Shown in pieces: positions 44,001-55,215 of a stretch of 64,000 nucleotides of DNA (the stretch's first letter is position 1; each line of letters opens with the position of its first letter). Source of the DNA: Pinguiococcus pyrenoidosus (Eukaryota > Sar > Pinguiophyceae > Pinguiochrysidales > Pinguiochrysidaceae); contig JAAMXY010000639.1 of NCBI GenBank assembly GCA_019677205.1, positions 33,240 to 97,239 on the forward strand, given 5' to 3'. Below the pieces are notes generated by a model that searched no databases, was not told where the DNA came from, and was given only the letters and a program-made list of their open reading frames with translations. A program made the position numbers and the translations under genes.

Positions 44001-47000
44001 GGTTGCGAAGTAGGGAGATTCGACGCCTCCCGTTACGATGCGAACGCGGTACCCGGTGCCAACGCCCGGCACGGTGGTACACCGCACGTGCGTGTGGTCG
44101 CTGAGGACGGAGGTGGAAGGGCAGTCGGCGGTGTAGGTCCGAACTCCGTTCGTGTACTCCACCTATAAGAAGACAAAACCGGTTCACGACACATGTGCGT
44201 CAGGGGTCTGAGGGTCTCCGGTCCTCTCGGAAGAAAGGAAGAGCCAGTGCAAAGCCAAATCGCAATTCAAGATGCGGACTCACCTCCACGATGCCCAGCG
44301 AGTTTGTACCGAAGTTGATACCGAGGAGATCCAGCGCCTCTCCTCCGCGGGTGGTCAGCGTGTTGGCGCCTGCCATGACTCCATCGACCACAAGCGTGTC
44401 GATGCGCGGGCGAGCGTAGTCCCAGGTCTGCGATGGTTGAGATACCGAGAGGCCGTAGACTTCGACGGTGAACGTGAAGTCCACCCCCACGCCCGCGGAC
44501 GTCGTACAGACGATGGACTCCTGTCCGGCGGAGAAGACGGAGACGGGAGAGGAGCAGATGTACGTGTTGATGCTGTTCGAGTACGTCACGCTGATCTCCT
44601 GCGTCGACGAGGAGGGGCTCACGACGGCACTCGTAGCTCCCGTCGGTCCCAGGTTCTGGCCTTGGATCGTGATGGTCTGACCGCCCGTGGTGGCGAACTC
44701 CGCCTCGCTCGACAAGATGACGTCGATCGTCGGGGCGGTGTACTCCAGGTCGACGCCAAACGTGACGGTCTGCTCGAACGTCCCCGGAACACTGGTGGTG
44801 AGACTCAGTGTGAGGCCGTCGCCTCCGCCTGGCGGGCTGACGCACTGGATCTCGCTGTACGGGATGGAGTAGTAGCAACCCTCCGCGGTGAAGCTCGTTC
44901 CCAGGGTTGCGCTCTCGAGCACCACGGTGAGGTTGCTCAGGGAGCTCAGGACGGGATCCACGGGACCAAGGTTGCTGCCCGAGATGGTCAGCGTCTCGTT
45001 TCCAAGCGTCGACAGGCTCGAGGGCGTCACCGACGCGATCACCGCATCCTCCTCGTCCGTCACCGTTATCGTGACGATGGCATCTCCCGTCAGGCCAGCT
45101 TGGTCCGTCGCGCGCACATGGAGCACGTAGGACCTCGCGACTTCGAAGTCCAACGGCGCCGTCGCGAAAACGAGGCCGGACACCTCGTCAATGTCAAACA
45201 AGCTCGACCCGTTGATGATGGAATACCGCAGCGTCTCGGTCTGGCCGTTGTCGGGGTCCGACGCGAGGAGCGTGACGACGTCCGGGCCCCTGCTTCCCTG
45301 CACTTCATTCTCCTCGACCACGGCGTTGTAGTCGGGCAGGATTGGCGCCTCCGGTCGGTCATTGATGGCGATGACGAGCCCGCCGATGGCCGACAGATTG
45401 AAAGAATCGGTGGCCTTCACATCGATGTTGACGATACCGTTGAAGAACTCGGCGTCCAGAGAGCGAATCAGCGTGACCGTGCCGTTCGGATTGATCTCGA
45501 CAAACTCCGCTCCTGCTGGGCTGCCCAAGGAGAACGTGACGTTATCATCAAAGTCTTCGTCGATGATGATGTCCGGATTGATGTCCCCCAAGACCACCGG
45601 GAAGGCGTTGTTCTCGTCGACGAAGAACGTGGTTGTCGACGCGAAGGACGGCGGCTCCGGCACGTCGCTGATGTCAATTGTGATCGTGGCCGTCGCCGTG
45701 AGGGTGCCCGTGAAGTTCCCGATGCCTCCGTCGGAGACCTCTACCGTCAGCACGACGCTCCTGGGGTTGCCCTGCCCACCCCAAAGCTCGTCTTCGAAGC
45801 TGTACAGGGTCGCTCCGGGTTGTGCCAGGCGAAGCGTCGCAATGAAAGGATCGGAGGGTTCCAACGCGTCCGGGGTGCGCGTGCCGTTGGACACCAGCTC
45901 GAACACGCCCAGGCAGGAGGCGAATGTCGCCGTTGTGCAATTCCCAATGGTGAAGGCCAGGGTCTGCTCTTCGTTCGAATCGAAGGCGAAGATATTCATC
46001 AGGTTCCCGGCCGAGTTCTCGGGGATCGTCTGCTCCACGTCCGCAATCGAAGGTCGGAGGTTCGCCTCCACCGCCGCAATCTGGTACTCCCGCGTGTCGG
46101 TCAGTCCCTCACCATCGCTGAGCTGCACAGTGACGTTTGCCGTCTCGCCCTCTCGGAACGTGGAGCCGGCTAGGATGAAGAGCAGCCCCGAGGAGCTGTC
46201 GACGTAGAAGGCCGAATCCGGGTTCACCAGCAGCGAATAGTTGAGCTGACCCCAGCTGTCGAAGTTGTGGATGGGCTGGTCCTCGTCCGACCCCGGAATG
46301 AAGCCGATGCTCTCGTCCTGGAGGTACGATTCGCTCTCTCCAACGAAGAAGCTTCGGGCGGCCAGGACGGGGGCGTCGTTCACGTCGATGACGTTGATCG
46401 TGATCTCCGCGTCGGGGACGGCGAACAGCTCTCCGCCGTCTTCGCAAACGACTTCACCGCGCAGCACGCTGGGCGAGGTCTCAAAGTTGAGCGCCACGCT
46501 GGTCGAGATGGCGCCCGTGTTCGCATCAACCACGATCACGCCGGCTTCCGCACTCAGGTTCGAGTACGTGTAGGTAACCACGCCCCAGGGGGAGGTGTCG
46601 GCGTCTTCGTCCACGCATGAAATGGGCGTGCCGCTGATGCCCGCACTGCCGACGCTGTTCTCCTCCAGATCGAAGGCGTAACCGGTCTCGGTGAAGGCGG
46701 GAGCGTCGTTGGCGTCCAGGATGTTGAAGGTGACTAGGGCGTCGTCCGTGCGCTCGTCGGTCGGATGGCCATCGAACACCCGAGCGGTGAACTGGTACAT
46801 CGTCGGTGGGGTCTCGAAGTCCAGATCGGCAAGCACGCTGATGACGTTCTCGGACGCCTCCTGGAAGTCGAACTCGCCCGTGCCATCCAGGAAGGAGTAG
46901 CGCTTCCCGAAGACCACAGCGTCCGTCTCGACCAGCGTCACGTTGCCGACGGCGCTGAACAGCGTCGCATCCTCAGGTACGTCGATGACGGTGTCAATGA

Positions 47001-50000
47001 GATCCGGCGCCTCGTTCGTGTCCGTGATCGAGATGGTGAGGTTCGCCAAGCCCGAGAGGCTGGCGAAGGTGGCGCCGGAAGGAATCTCCCCCGCGTCCGT
47101 CACTCGCACCTCGAGCTTGTAGGACGTCAGCGTCTCGAAGTCTAGCGAACCGCTGGTGCCGGTGAAAGTTACATCCGGTCGGCTCGTGTTGAGGATGTCG
47201 AAGATGAGCAATCCACCGGGCTGCTCCGGGAACATGCGGACGGCTTCCAGCGTGTACCCGTCGAACACCGTGTTCGGAGCCGTCAAGGCCGGGAAGTCTT
47301 CGTCGCTGATCAGGAACTGCGGCGTGAAGACGTCCCCGTTCTCGGCATCTTCGGGAACGCTCAACGCCTGAAGGAAGTCGAGGGCGGGGGCATCGTTCCT
47401 GTTCAGCACGTTGATCGTGACGGTTGTGACCGCCTCCGCGAACTCGCGATCCAGGATGCGAACGTCGATGCTGAAGCTGGGATCCTCCTCGAAGTCCACT
47501 TCGACGCCGTCGACCAGGAAGATCTCGCCCGTCGACTCGTCGATGTCAAAGATGTCCGTCGTGGTCCCGAACCCATCATTGCGGATGATCTTCCATTCAA
47601 ACGTCTCATTCTCGTCCAGATCCGACACGGGCAGCACCTCGCAGGGGACCGAGCCGCCGCAGGTCCACGTCCCGTTCAGCTGCGCCCCGGCGACGCCTTC
47701 GACGACTTCCATCACCGGGTCGCTGACCGTGAAGCTGGGGGGATCGTTCACGTCTGCCACGTTGATGACGATGTAGTCGACGTCGACCTTCGTGGGATCG
47801 CCCGAGTCGGCCACCTGGATGGTCAAGTTGAACGGGCCGTCGTCCACGAAGCTCAGGCAGCACCTTCGGACGAAGATGGTGCCGGTACAGAACCCGATGT
47901 CGAACCAGCCCTCGCTGTTTCCGTCGATGATGGAGAAGCTGAGCTCGTCGAAGGCGTCCGCGTCCGTCGCCGTGACGGGATCGCCCACGACGGTGTTCAC
48001 GACCGACCGCTCCTCGACCGACCGATTCTGCTCTCCGACGTCCAACACGGGGCGATCGTTCGTGTCCGTGATGGCGACGGTGACTTCGCAGGAGTCCCCC
48101 GCGAAGACGGACTCGCGCACGTTGACTGTGAAGGTCAGGTTCTCGTTCGCACTGCTTTCGAAGTCCAGAGCGGGACCATTCAGCTGGATGACACCGTCGC
48201 TCGACACGTTGAACAGCAGATACTCGCACACGCCGCTGAATCCGGTGCCGCCGTCGCAGTCCACGTTGGTCCAGTTGCCATCGGTGTTCAGAGTGCTTCC
48301 CTCGATCGCGACGCAGTTGATGATGTTCGGGGAGTCGCTGTTGGGCTGTCCCGTGGCCCAGCTGTCGTAGATGACGTCGATGTCGCTGTCGTAGATCTTG
48401 AACTCCCCGGCGACATCCTCGTCGGTGATGCCCAGGAAGACCAAGGGGCAGTCCGTCTCGCACCCCGGCGACAGGCTGTTCGCGAGGCTCAGGACGTTCA
48501 GGTCTTCCAGGTAGTTGTCGGGAATGATGAGGTTGCCCCCGTCGCTCTCGCAGTCTGATGCGGCCTGATCGAAGTTGATGTTTGACGAGGCGGTGAGGCG
48601 CAGGCACTGCCCGTTCCCGTTGACGTCGAAGAACGTGTATCCCGCCGGGCAGAGCAACTCGTTCACGTACAGATCGCTGATGTAGTAGGACAGGGGCAGA
48701 CTCAAGATGCTGGTCGAGGTGAGATTCGCCACCTCCACGAAGTCAGCCTGCTCGGGAACGCTGGCCGTCTTGGTGCGCGTGGCTGCGCAGCTCGCGTCGG
48801 TCCACGTGATGCGCGGCACGCGCAGGCCGTCACTTCCGCAGAAGTTCTCCGGGGGGCATGCCTCGAAGCCTGTTCGCTGGTTCGTCGGGTTGCTCTCCGG
48901 GGTACTGTACGAACCGGAGGGCACGGCGATGGGCACGCCATTCCCACCCGGGCAGTACCAGGCAGCGGGGAACGCTTGCCCCTCCCCGCAGGGCAGCTCC
49001 TGCCGGCTTGTACTCGCCCCGGGGCAGATGAAGCCCGGGTCGCAGTCGCCGCTGCAGGTGCTGTTGGTCAGGCCGGTGGTGGCTCCGTACGTGCCCGCCT
49101 CGCACTCGAACTGCTCGCCTCCAGTGCAGTAGTGCCCACGGGGGCAGATCAGGCTCGAGAACTGCGTGGTGCTGGTGGCCCCCACGCCGTAGAAGCCAGG
49201 CGCGATGGTGGTGGGCCCCGAGGACTCCTCGGGGCAGAAGACCGCCACGGATCCACACTCGAACTTCTCTCCGCCGTCGCAGTAGAAGCCGGCCTCGCAC
49301 ACCTGCTCGCTGGTCCGCGTGTTGCTGGTGCCACCAATGGTCTCGTATCCGACCGTGACGGGGGTCGGGCTGGTCTGCGAGGCGCCGCCGGGGCAGTAGA
49401 AGGCCTCGCCTCCACACTCCTTGGAGGTGAAGTCGCCGGGGCAGAAGTAGCCCGCGGGACAGGCCACCTGCGTGCACGAGTCGCACACGTAGCCGGCCGG
49501 GCAGGAACAGTAGAAGAACTTCGTCGCCTGGAAGATGGCGTTGCTCTCGGCGAACGTGAGCAGGCGGTCCTCGTACAGCGCGAACATGCCGATGGCACCC
49601 TCGAAGCCATAGTCGTCATACAGGTCCACCAGCTGGCCGGTGTTGACGACGTTGCTTCTGCTGACCCCTCCGATGATACCGAGGTCGGCGTCGGTCCAGT
49701 AGGATTCGGGATCCGTGTCGACGTTGGTCGTACTGCAGGTCAAGTCGATGCACACGCGGATGCCGCCGGCGCCGTCCGTTCCAGCGGAGATGAAGTGCCA
49801 CTCGTCGTCCGGCACGGACGGAAGGTTCGGAGTGGTGACGAAGTGGAAGGTGCTCACCTTCTCCGTGTCTCCCAGGCGAAAGTCACCCTCGAACTTCCAG
49901 CCCGGCGTCCAGTAGAAGCTGAAGCCGGTGAACTGATCCAAGCTGGCTTGGTAGCCCCAATTGACGATACTCTCGAGCTCTCGGATTCCGGCCGTGGCCG

Positions 50001-51398
50001 AGTATCTCGACGGCGGCACCTTGATCCACGTAGCAAAGGTGAACTCCTCCGCCGTGATGAAGGGGAAGTCTTCGGACGGGCTCACGAGCGACACGGTCGT
50101 GGGCAAGTAGTTGTCGCCCTGGAACTCAAAGAAGCGGCGCGTCACGCCGTCGGACGCCTTCACATCGGAGGTCACGTTGGGCGGGTTCGCCCACGCCTCG
50201 TTGATGAAGGCGGCCTGGTAGGCCTTCTTGTCCGAGGCCATGTTCACGAGGTTGGGCACGATCGCCTCCTCGCCCGAGGTCTTGGCCGCGTCGATGAGGA
50301 AGCTCAGGAAGCTGCTGGTCGACAGGCCGGTCAGCTTGTCGCTGGGACAGCCGCTGCCCGTGGTGTGCGGGTTCGACTCGGACTCGCAGTCGTAGCCGCC
50401 GGCGTCGAAGAAGGTGACTTCCTCCACCGCGATGGCGTAGGTGTCGAAGACCAGGTCCTCTCCGCCGTTCTCCTCGGCGCCCGGATCCTCGCAGTAGTCT
50501 TGCGAGTTCGATGCCGTGATGACCGTGCAGGAACCGTCGATGTTTGGATGGCAGCAGCTGGCCGAGGTGCAGGTGCTGAAGCAGCAGTCGCCTCCATCCC
50601 AGTCGCAGCCGGGCTTGGCGTTGTCCGTGCTCGAGCCTCCGAACTGGCCTCGGTTGCAGACGCCGTCGCCCACGAAGAGGAAGTTCGAGAAGGAGCCGCA
50701 GGAGAACGTGCTGCCGGACGCGCAGCGGATCGTGCCCTGCCACATGTCGTCGAAGTAGGCATTAAACTTCACCTTCACGGCGTTGGCCGGAATCGGGATG
50801 AGACCGGAGTCCCGCCACTCGTCTCCCAGGTTGCCATTGATGGTGTAGATGGTCTGCTCGTTGTCGGACGCATCGACGCTGAAGATGTTCAGGTACTGGT
50901 TTGTTGGGTTCCCGTTCATGTTCAGCTTGAAACTCAGGTGGGTGTAGGTTCCCTCGGCGAAGGTGGAGCTCTCCGCGGTGGCCACGGGCGTGGACGTGTC
51001 CGTCGCCGAGCAGATGTCGCCCGACACGGCCATGTAGCAGTTGGAAGGGGTGTTTGGCCCGCCCGGACCATAGTCGTAGTGGTCAACCGTCTCGTTGGTG
51101 AAGGCGTGAGTAAGGCTGGTGGGCGGGTTTGGTGACAACGCCACGGCTCCATAGCTGCATTTCCAAGGCCAGATTCGGAACCGGCAGAAGAAAGAACCAC
51201 AAACGCAAACAACCAAAGACAGCGCACGTCAGCGTGTTCGAACATCAGGTCACAAGACAACGCCGCATTGCAAGGAACGTACATGGTCCAACCCGACGTT
51301 GCTCCACCCAGGAAGGTAGCCGGAACGCAGAGGTCTACGACGGTGTCCGCGCGGACCGCGGCGACGCTCAGCAGCGCGAGCAGAGCAGTCCGCTGCAT
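38043..51398 (-). CDS. Giant membrane protein with LamG-like, C-type lectin, cadherin and IPT/TIG domains
   Basis: Four exons (51283-51398, 44284-51154, 39980-44162, 38043-39901) encode about 4342 residues. Order: signal peptide MQRTALLALLSVAAVRA; a hydrophilic N-part; a LamG/concanavalin-like region (about 395-530, FTFATWIKV); GCC2/ephrin-receptor-like Cys-rich repeats (about 586-815); a C-type lectin domain (about 873-1023, FLGITDEDVAGEFKI and GNWTNVDC); about ten cadherin repeats (about 1024-2075) marked by DTNDRP, DVNDPP, DANDAP and similar; about fourteen IPT/TIG domains (about 2078-3560) marked by GGxxxxIxGxNFG; a Cys-rich EGF-like stretch; and about ten TM segments (3750-4200). A cytosolic coiled coil (VKNLTRENLENKKI) ends it. 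The last intron (78 nt) has no stop and is a multiple of three; removal gives NDPITGKLIRNEECF. Likely a cell-surface adhesion or sensor protein; function unknown. Confidence 0.88.
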
Positions 51399-52452
51399 CG
51401 TTTGCCAAGGTCTCGCTCCGCCCGTCCGTCGCGGGGCCCAGCCGGACTCGAACTCCGGTGGAAGAAGCTGAAATCCCCCCTCGGCCGTCTCCGCAGAGTT
51501 GAGTGTCGCGCCTGTCTCACGGCCAGCTGGCAGCTGCGCTTGGCGCGTGTGACTTTCAAGCGCGCGGGCGGCTCGGCAGATGCGAGAGGGACGATCTGGA
51601 AGCAAACACGCACGGCTGGCGCCTCCGGACCAGCACCAACTCGGCACCGAAACAGATGGCTTCTCCGTCTCGATGCGACTCGTGAACGCCGGCCAACGCC
51701 GATCCAAATTTGATTCTGCCGGGAGCGCAAGTTTGGAATTTTCATAATCGGCCAATCGCGAGCGCGGAAGCGCATGGCAGCTATGCGATACTGGCCAGCT
51801 TAACGGCATCCGGCGAAACGGCTGCGTCGTCGCCATAGAACACCTCGACAACGGCTTCTCGCCACGGAATATGTCGCGAGCTGACGATTGGCCCCATAAA
51901 GCGAAACGCGAGGCCCGGCAGACCACGTGATTGGTTCTGAGGCTCTCAGGTCGCTTCCGACCGCCCACCAATTTGCTCTCGCCGTTAAGGCCTGCATCTG
52001 GTGCTGTGGTTTGGCGCCTGACCGGATTCGCTCGAAGCTTCTGGACCCAGAATTTGGAGAGCGATTGGACGTCGCTGCCAGATTCTGAAATGCAAGTGCG
52101 CCATTCGAGGATACGCCCGCTCGTTGTGGGCATGATTCTCTTGTCTCTTGTCTCCTGCGCATGAGATGCCAACAATCAAAACGCCAGACGGAGACGACCT
52201 TGCCGTGCCGCGGTTGAGCGCCCTGGGCAAGGCCCGCACTGCCCAAAAGAAACACAGGAGGGGATGGGGGACACGGGCGGCGCGAGCCGGGAGAAAGTAC
52301 CGCGAAGAAACGAATTCACTATCCGGACAGAAGTTCGTGAGGCAACACGGAGCACACCGTGACGAGAGAACGGAGCAAAGTGAGCAAAACACCACAAACC
52401 ATTACACACGCCACACACACACACACACACACCACACGCCCTACGTGCAACA
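51399..52452. other. Upstream region of the giant adhesion-like gene
   Basis: About 1.05 kb between the start of the giant gene and the 3' end of the MAD3-type gene. CCAAT motifs lie at 51752-51756, 51887-51891 (reverse) and 51930-51934 (reverse). A (CA)n microsatellite lies at 52412-52437. Frames here have shadow-like composition; I accept none. Confidence 0.5.
52412..52437 (+). repeat. (CA)n microsatellite
   Basis: About ten CA dinucleotides, 16 bases beyond the stop codon of the MAD3-type gene and probably in its 3' UTR. Confidence 0.9.
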
Positions 52453-54441
52453 CTAGTCCTCATGAATCTCAAAGTCAAGGGGTCCTGCAAACTGCGGTTG
52501 GCGCATCGGAAGGTGTTCCATCTCCTCGTCGGCATCCTCCGCAAGCCTGGCTTCACCTGCTGCATCCTAAGCAGATAAAGTTGCTGTCACGGACGTTTTC
52601 GGTAGCTTGCGAAGCGTTCGTTCCCCCAAGGAATGTAAGCCTTCCACTTACCTCTTCTTCTACGGGAAGGGCATCGCCTACCATAGCGCTCGTGATGTCC
52701 ACCAAGGCCGAGGCCTTCAACGCGGAGGCCTGCACTCCTCGTTGGTTCGAGAAGGTTCTGCCGGGGGAGCAGAAGACGTCCGCAAGCTCGTCGAGGGCGA
52801 ACTTGGTGTTGATGGTCATGTCGTCCGCTTCTTTCTTTGCCTCCTTCCCAGCGTTGAACTTGCAGGCGTCGGCGGATGGTCTCCTATCAGAAGGATCCTG
52901 ATTCTCCTTGTCTTCCTCCTGAGCATCTTTCAGTCGGTCGTCGCCCCCAGTAGCCGCTTCGCAGGGCTGGGCCGCATTGTCCTCGTACAAGGCGAATGTC
53001 GCCTCCTTCATCTCCACTGTCCTCAAGAAGTTCCGTGGAGTCTGCGGACGCAAAGAGTGTCCCTTCGCCCGCGCCTCTTCAAACTGCTGCTCGCTTCCCT
53101 CCTCGTCCATGAGAAGATCGACGTCGAAGCCCATGCGAAGAGCCGGCGCCTCCTCCTTCTGGGGATCGACCCCTACACTTGAGCTTTGGACCGTGGCGAC
53201 CACCGGAAGATCGGGTGCGACCACCGGCAGATCCGGTGCGACCACCGGCAGATCCTGTGGAACGCCGACGGGATCGCCCTTGCAGGCCTCGTCCTCAAAG
53301 ATCGCGATGCCGGCGCCATGAGCATCGCCAAAAGACGGCTGCGGTGCGGGTGCGGGTGCCGGTGCCGGTTCCCGGCGTCGTCGACCAGACCGATCGCGCT
53401 CACTCCTTGTCGGCAGGCCTCCGCGCGCATTCCACGCCTCGGGCTTCTCGCGATTCTCCTTGGTTCGGCTGTATTCCGTGCCGAAGTCGTGCCACGCCGC
53501 GAAGTCCACATCCGCGTGGCTCTCGTCCTCGGAGCCCACGCGTGCACCGAAATTCTCCGCTGTGCCCGCGGTAAACTCCTCCTCGACAAAGACCTTGAAG
53601 CCACGGTTTGAAGTATTCGATTCCGTGGCAGCGCTGGGCGCCCTCTGCGTCTGCCGGCTAGACCGGCTGCGCCTCGAAACGCCGAGCTCCTTCAGCGCGT
53701 CCCGGCCGACCGGCCGCAGCTCGCCGTCGTCGATGTCGGCAGCCTCGCCCGCTTCTGCCGCCGCCTTGTCAAGCCAGAGCCGGCTCATCCTGCGCTGGAA
53801 CTGCTTCTGCCGAGCCGCGATCTTGTCCCTTCCCGGCCCTTCCGGCACCTCGTGCATCGCTTTTTGGAAGATCTTGTCGGTGAGCGCATAGTTCTTGCTG
53901 TGCTCGCTGAAGAAGGCCCACCCGATCCAGAAGAGGTGGCACTCCCTCCCGATGCGGTTCTTGCTCAGGAACTTGAACAGCTCGTTGGGGTTGCTCAGGC
54001 AGTCGGCGTAGCGGAGCCAGACGGCAATGTACTGCGGGTCGTTCCGGTACGTCCCAATGTCCTTCAGAGCCTTCGAGCAGCGTTCGTAGATCAGGAAGGC
54101 CCGCTGCTTGTCCGACGGGAACTCTTCCTGCACGAAGCGAATGTACTCCAGCCATCCTTGCAGTGGATTCTGCCCAACGTACTCGCGGATCTGCCGCTCA
54201 AACGCCCTCAGCTTGGCCTCCACATCCCGCTCGTGGCTGGGAACGTCTCTTTCCGCAAGGGACCGCTCGAGCGCGTCGACCCTGCGGCCCCGCTTCAGGG
54301 GAACAACGTTCTCCTTGCTTCGCTCCCAGGCATCGTCCCCTCTGTGGAGAGAAGCTTAGGTTCAGAGCGCGGCGACATGGCAGCAGGATCGAAGAACGCG
54401 CTTTCTGGACAGCACCTGGCGCTTCCTTCGTTCGCATGCAT
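52453..54441 (-). CDS. Spindle-assembly checkpoint protein, MAD3/BUBR1 type without kinase
   Basis: Three exons (54416-54441, 52652-54341, 52453-52566) encode about 609 residues. The first exon (MHANEGSA) joins in phase to DDAWERSKENVVPLKRGR, the first KEN box (18-20) with its conserved setting. The Mad3/BUB1 N-terminal TPR follows at about 55-200: IREYVGQNPLQGWLEYIRF, then YRNDPQYIAVWLRYADC, and LSKNRIGRECHLFW. Further motifs are KEN at 303-305 (TKENREKPEAW), KEN at 487-489 (DKENQDPS), and ABBA-like motifs FKVFVE (257) and FALYED (458), plus IAIFED (354). No kinase domain is present, so it is the MAD3 form. It should bind Cdc20 and restrain APC/C as part of the mitotic checkpoint complex. 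The last exon, spliced at a GTAAGT donor, gives an acidic tail ending DFEIHED. Confidence 0.87.
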
Positions 54442-55215
54442 GCTTAGATGGATCTGGCCGCTCTTAAAAAAAAAGGCGGGCGCGTGGAATGCGCGGCGCT
54501 TCGGATCCCCAAGAAGAGGTCTGCGGACGAGCGGCGCACTTCCAGTTCCGAGTTGAAACCTTTTTTAAATATTTTTAGTATGGAAAAAGATATTGTAAAA
54601 ATAGTCATTTTTACTAGTACTTAGCCTCAATTTTGAAATACACATATTGGAGAAATTCGGAGCGCGCGCATAATCAAAATATTCAAAATAAATATTCGAT
54701 CAATCGAAGCGCACTATTTCAGATTCAAATATTCAATTTTTATTATTACTGACCAATAAATAAGTGATCATAGTTTCAGAAAATTGAGGCGCGAAAATCG
54801 GCAACGGTTCGGTGTGCGCTCCATCCAATCACATCGTTTCAATGTTCGTCCCGCTTCTACATTCCCATGCTTCAGGCAGCGCTTGACACGTGCAAACCGC
54901 AGGGCTCCATAATATTGATAAATAGAGACATCCTTCCATTCTCCGGCCAATCACAGCAGCGTCTCAGAGCCCTCGATGAGGTGTCGAAGAACATTTGCAG
55001 CTTCGACGCTTCTATCGCTGCAAAGGCCAGCTTTCGGCACGGGAGGCACCTTCGGTGTGGCTTCGAAGTTGAGAAACGGCACCGAGAAACGATGGGCCGC
55101 AACATGCCAGCGTGGCCTACTTGCGGCAGGGGCCGCAGAGAGAGCCCTCGCCCGCTCGCTTGCGCGAGACGTCTCAAGAACCTCTCCAAAACGCCTCCGT
55201 ATGTGACTCGAAGAG
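54442..55215. other. AT-rich divergent promoter region (MAD3 / LRR-WW protein)
   Basis: Strongly AT-rich at about 54555-54790, in contrast to the GC-rich exons on both sides. CCAAT motifs at 54825-54829 and 54947-54951 lie about 390 and 265 bases before the start codon of the LRR-WW gene. No gene seen. Confidence 0.5.

Noticed and set aside
48976-51135. Long forward open frame opposite the lectin/LamG region
   Set aside because: Shadow of the giant gene; Ala/Val/Arg/His-rich with no family motif.
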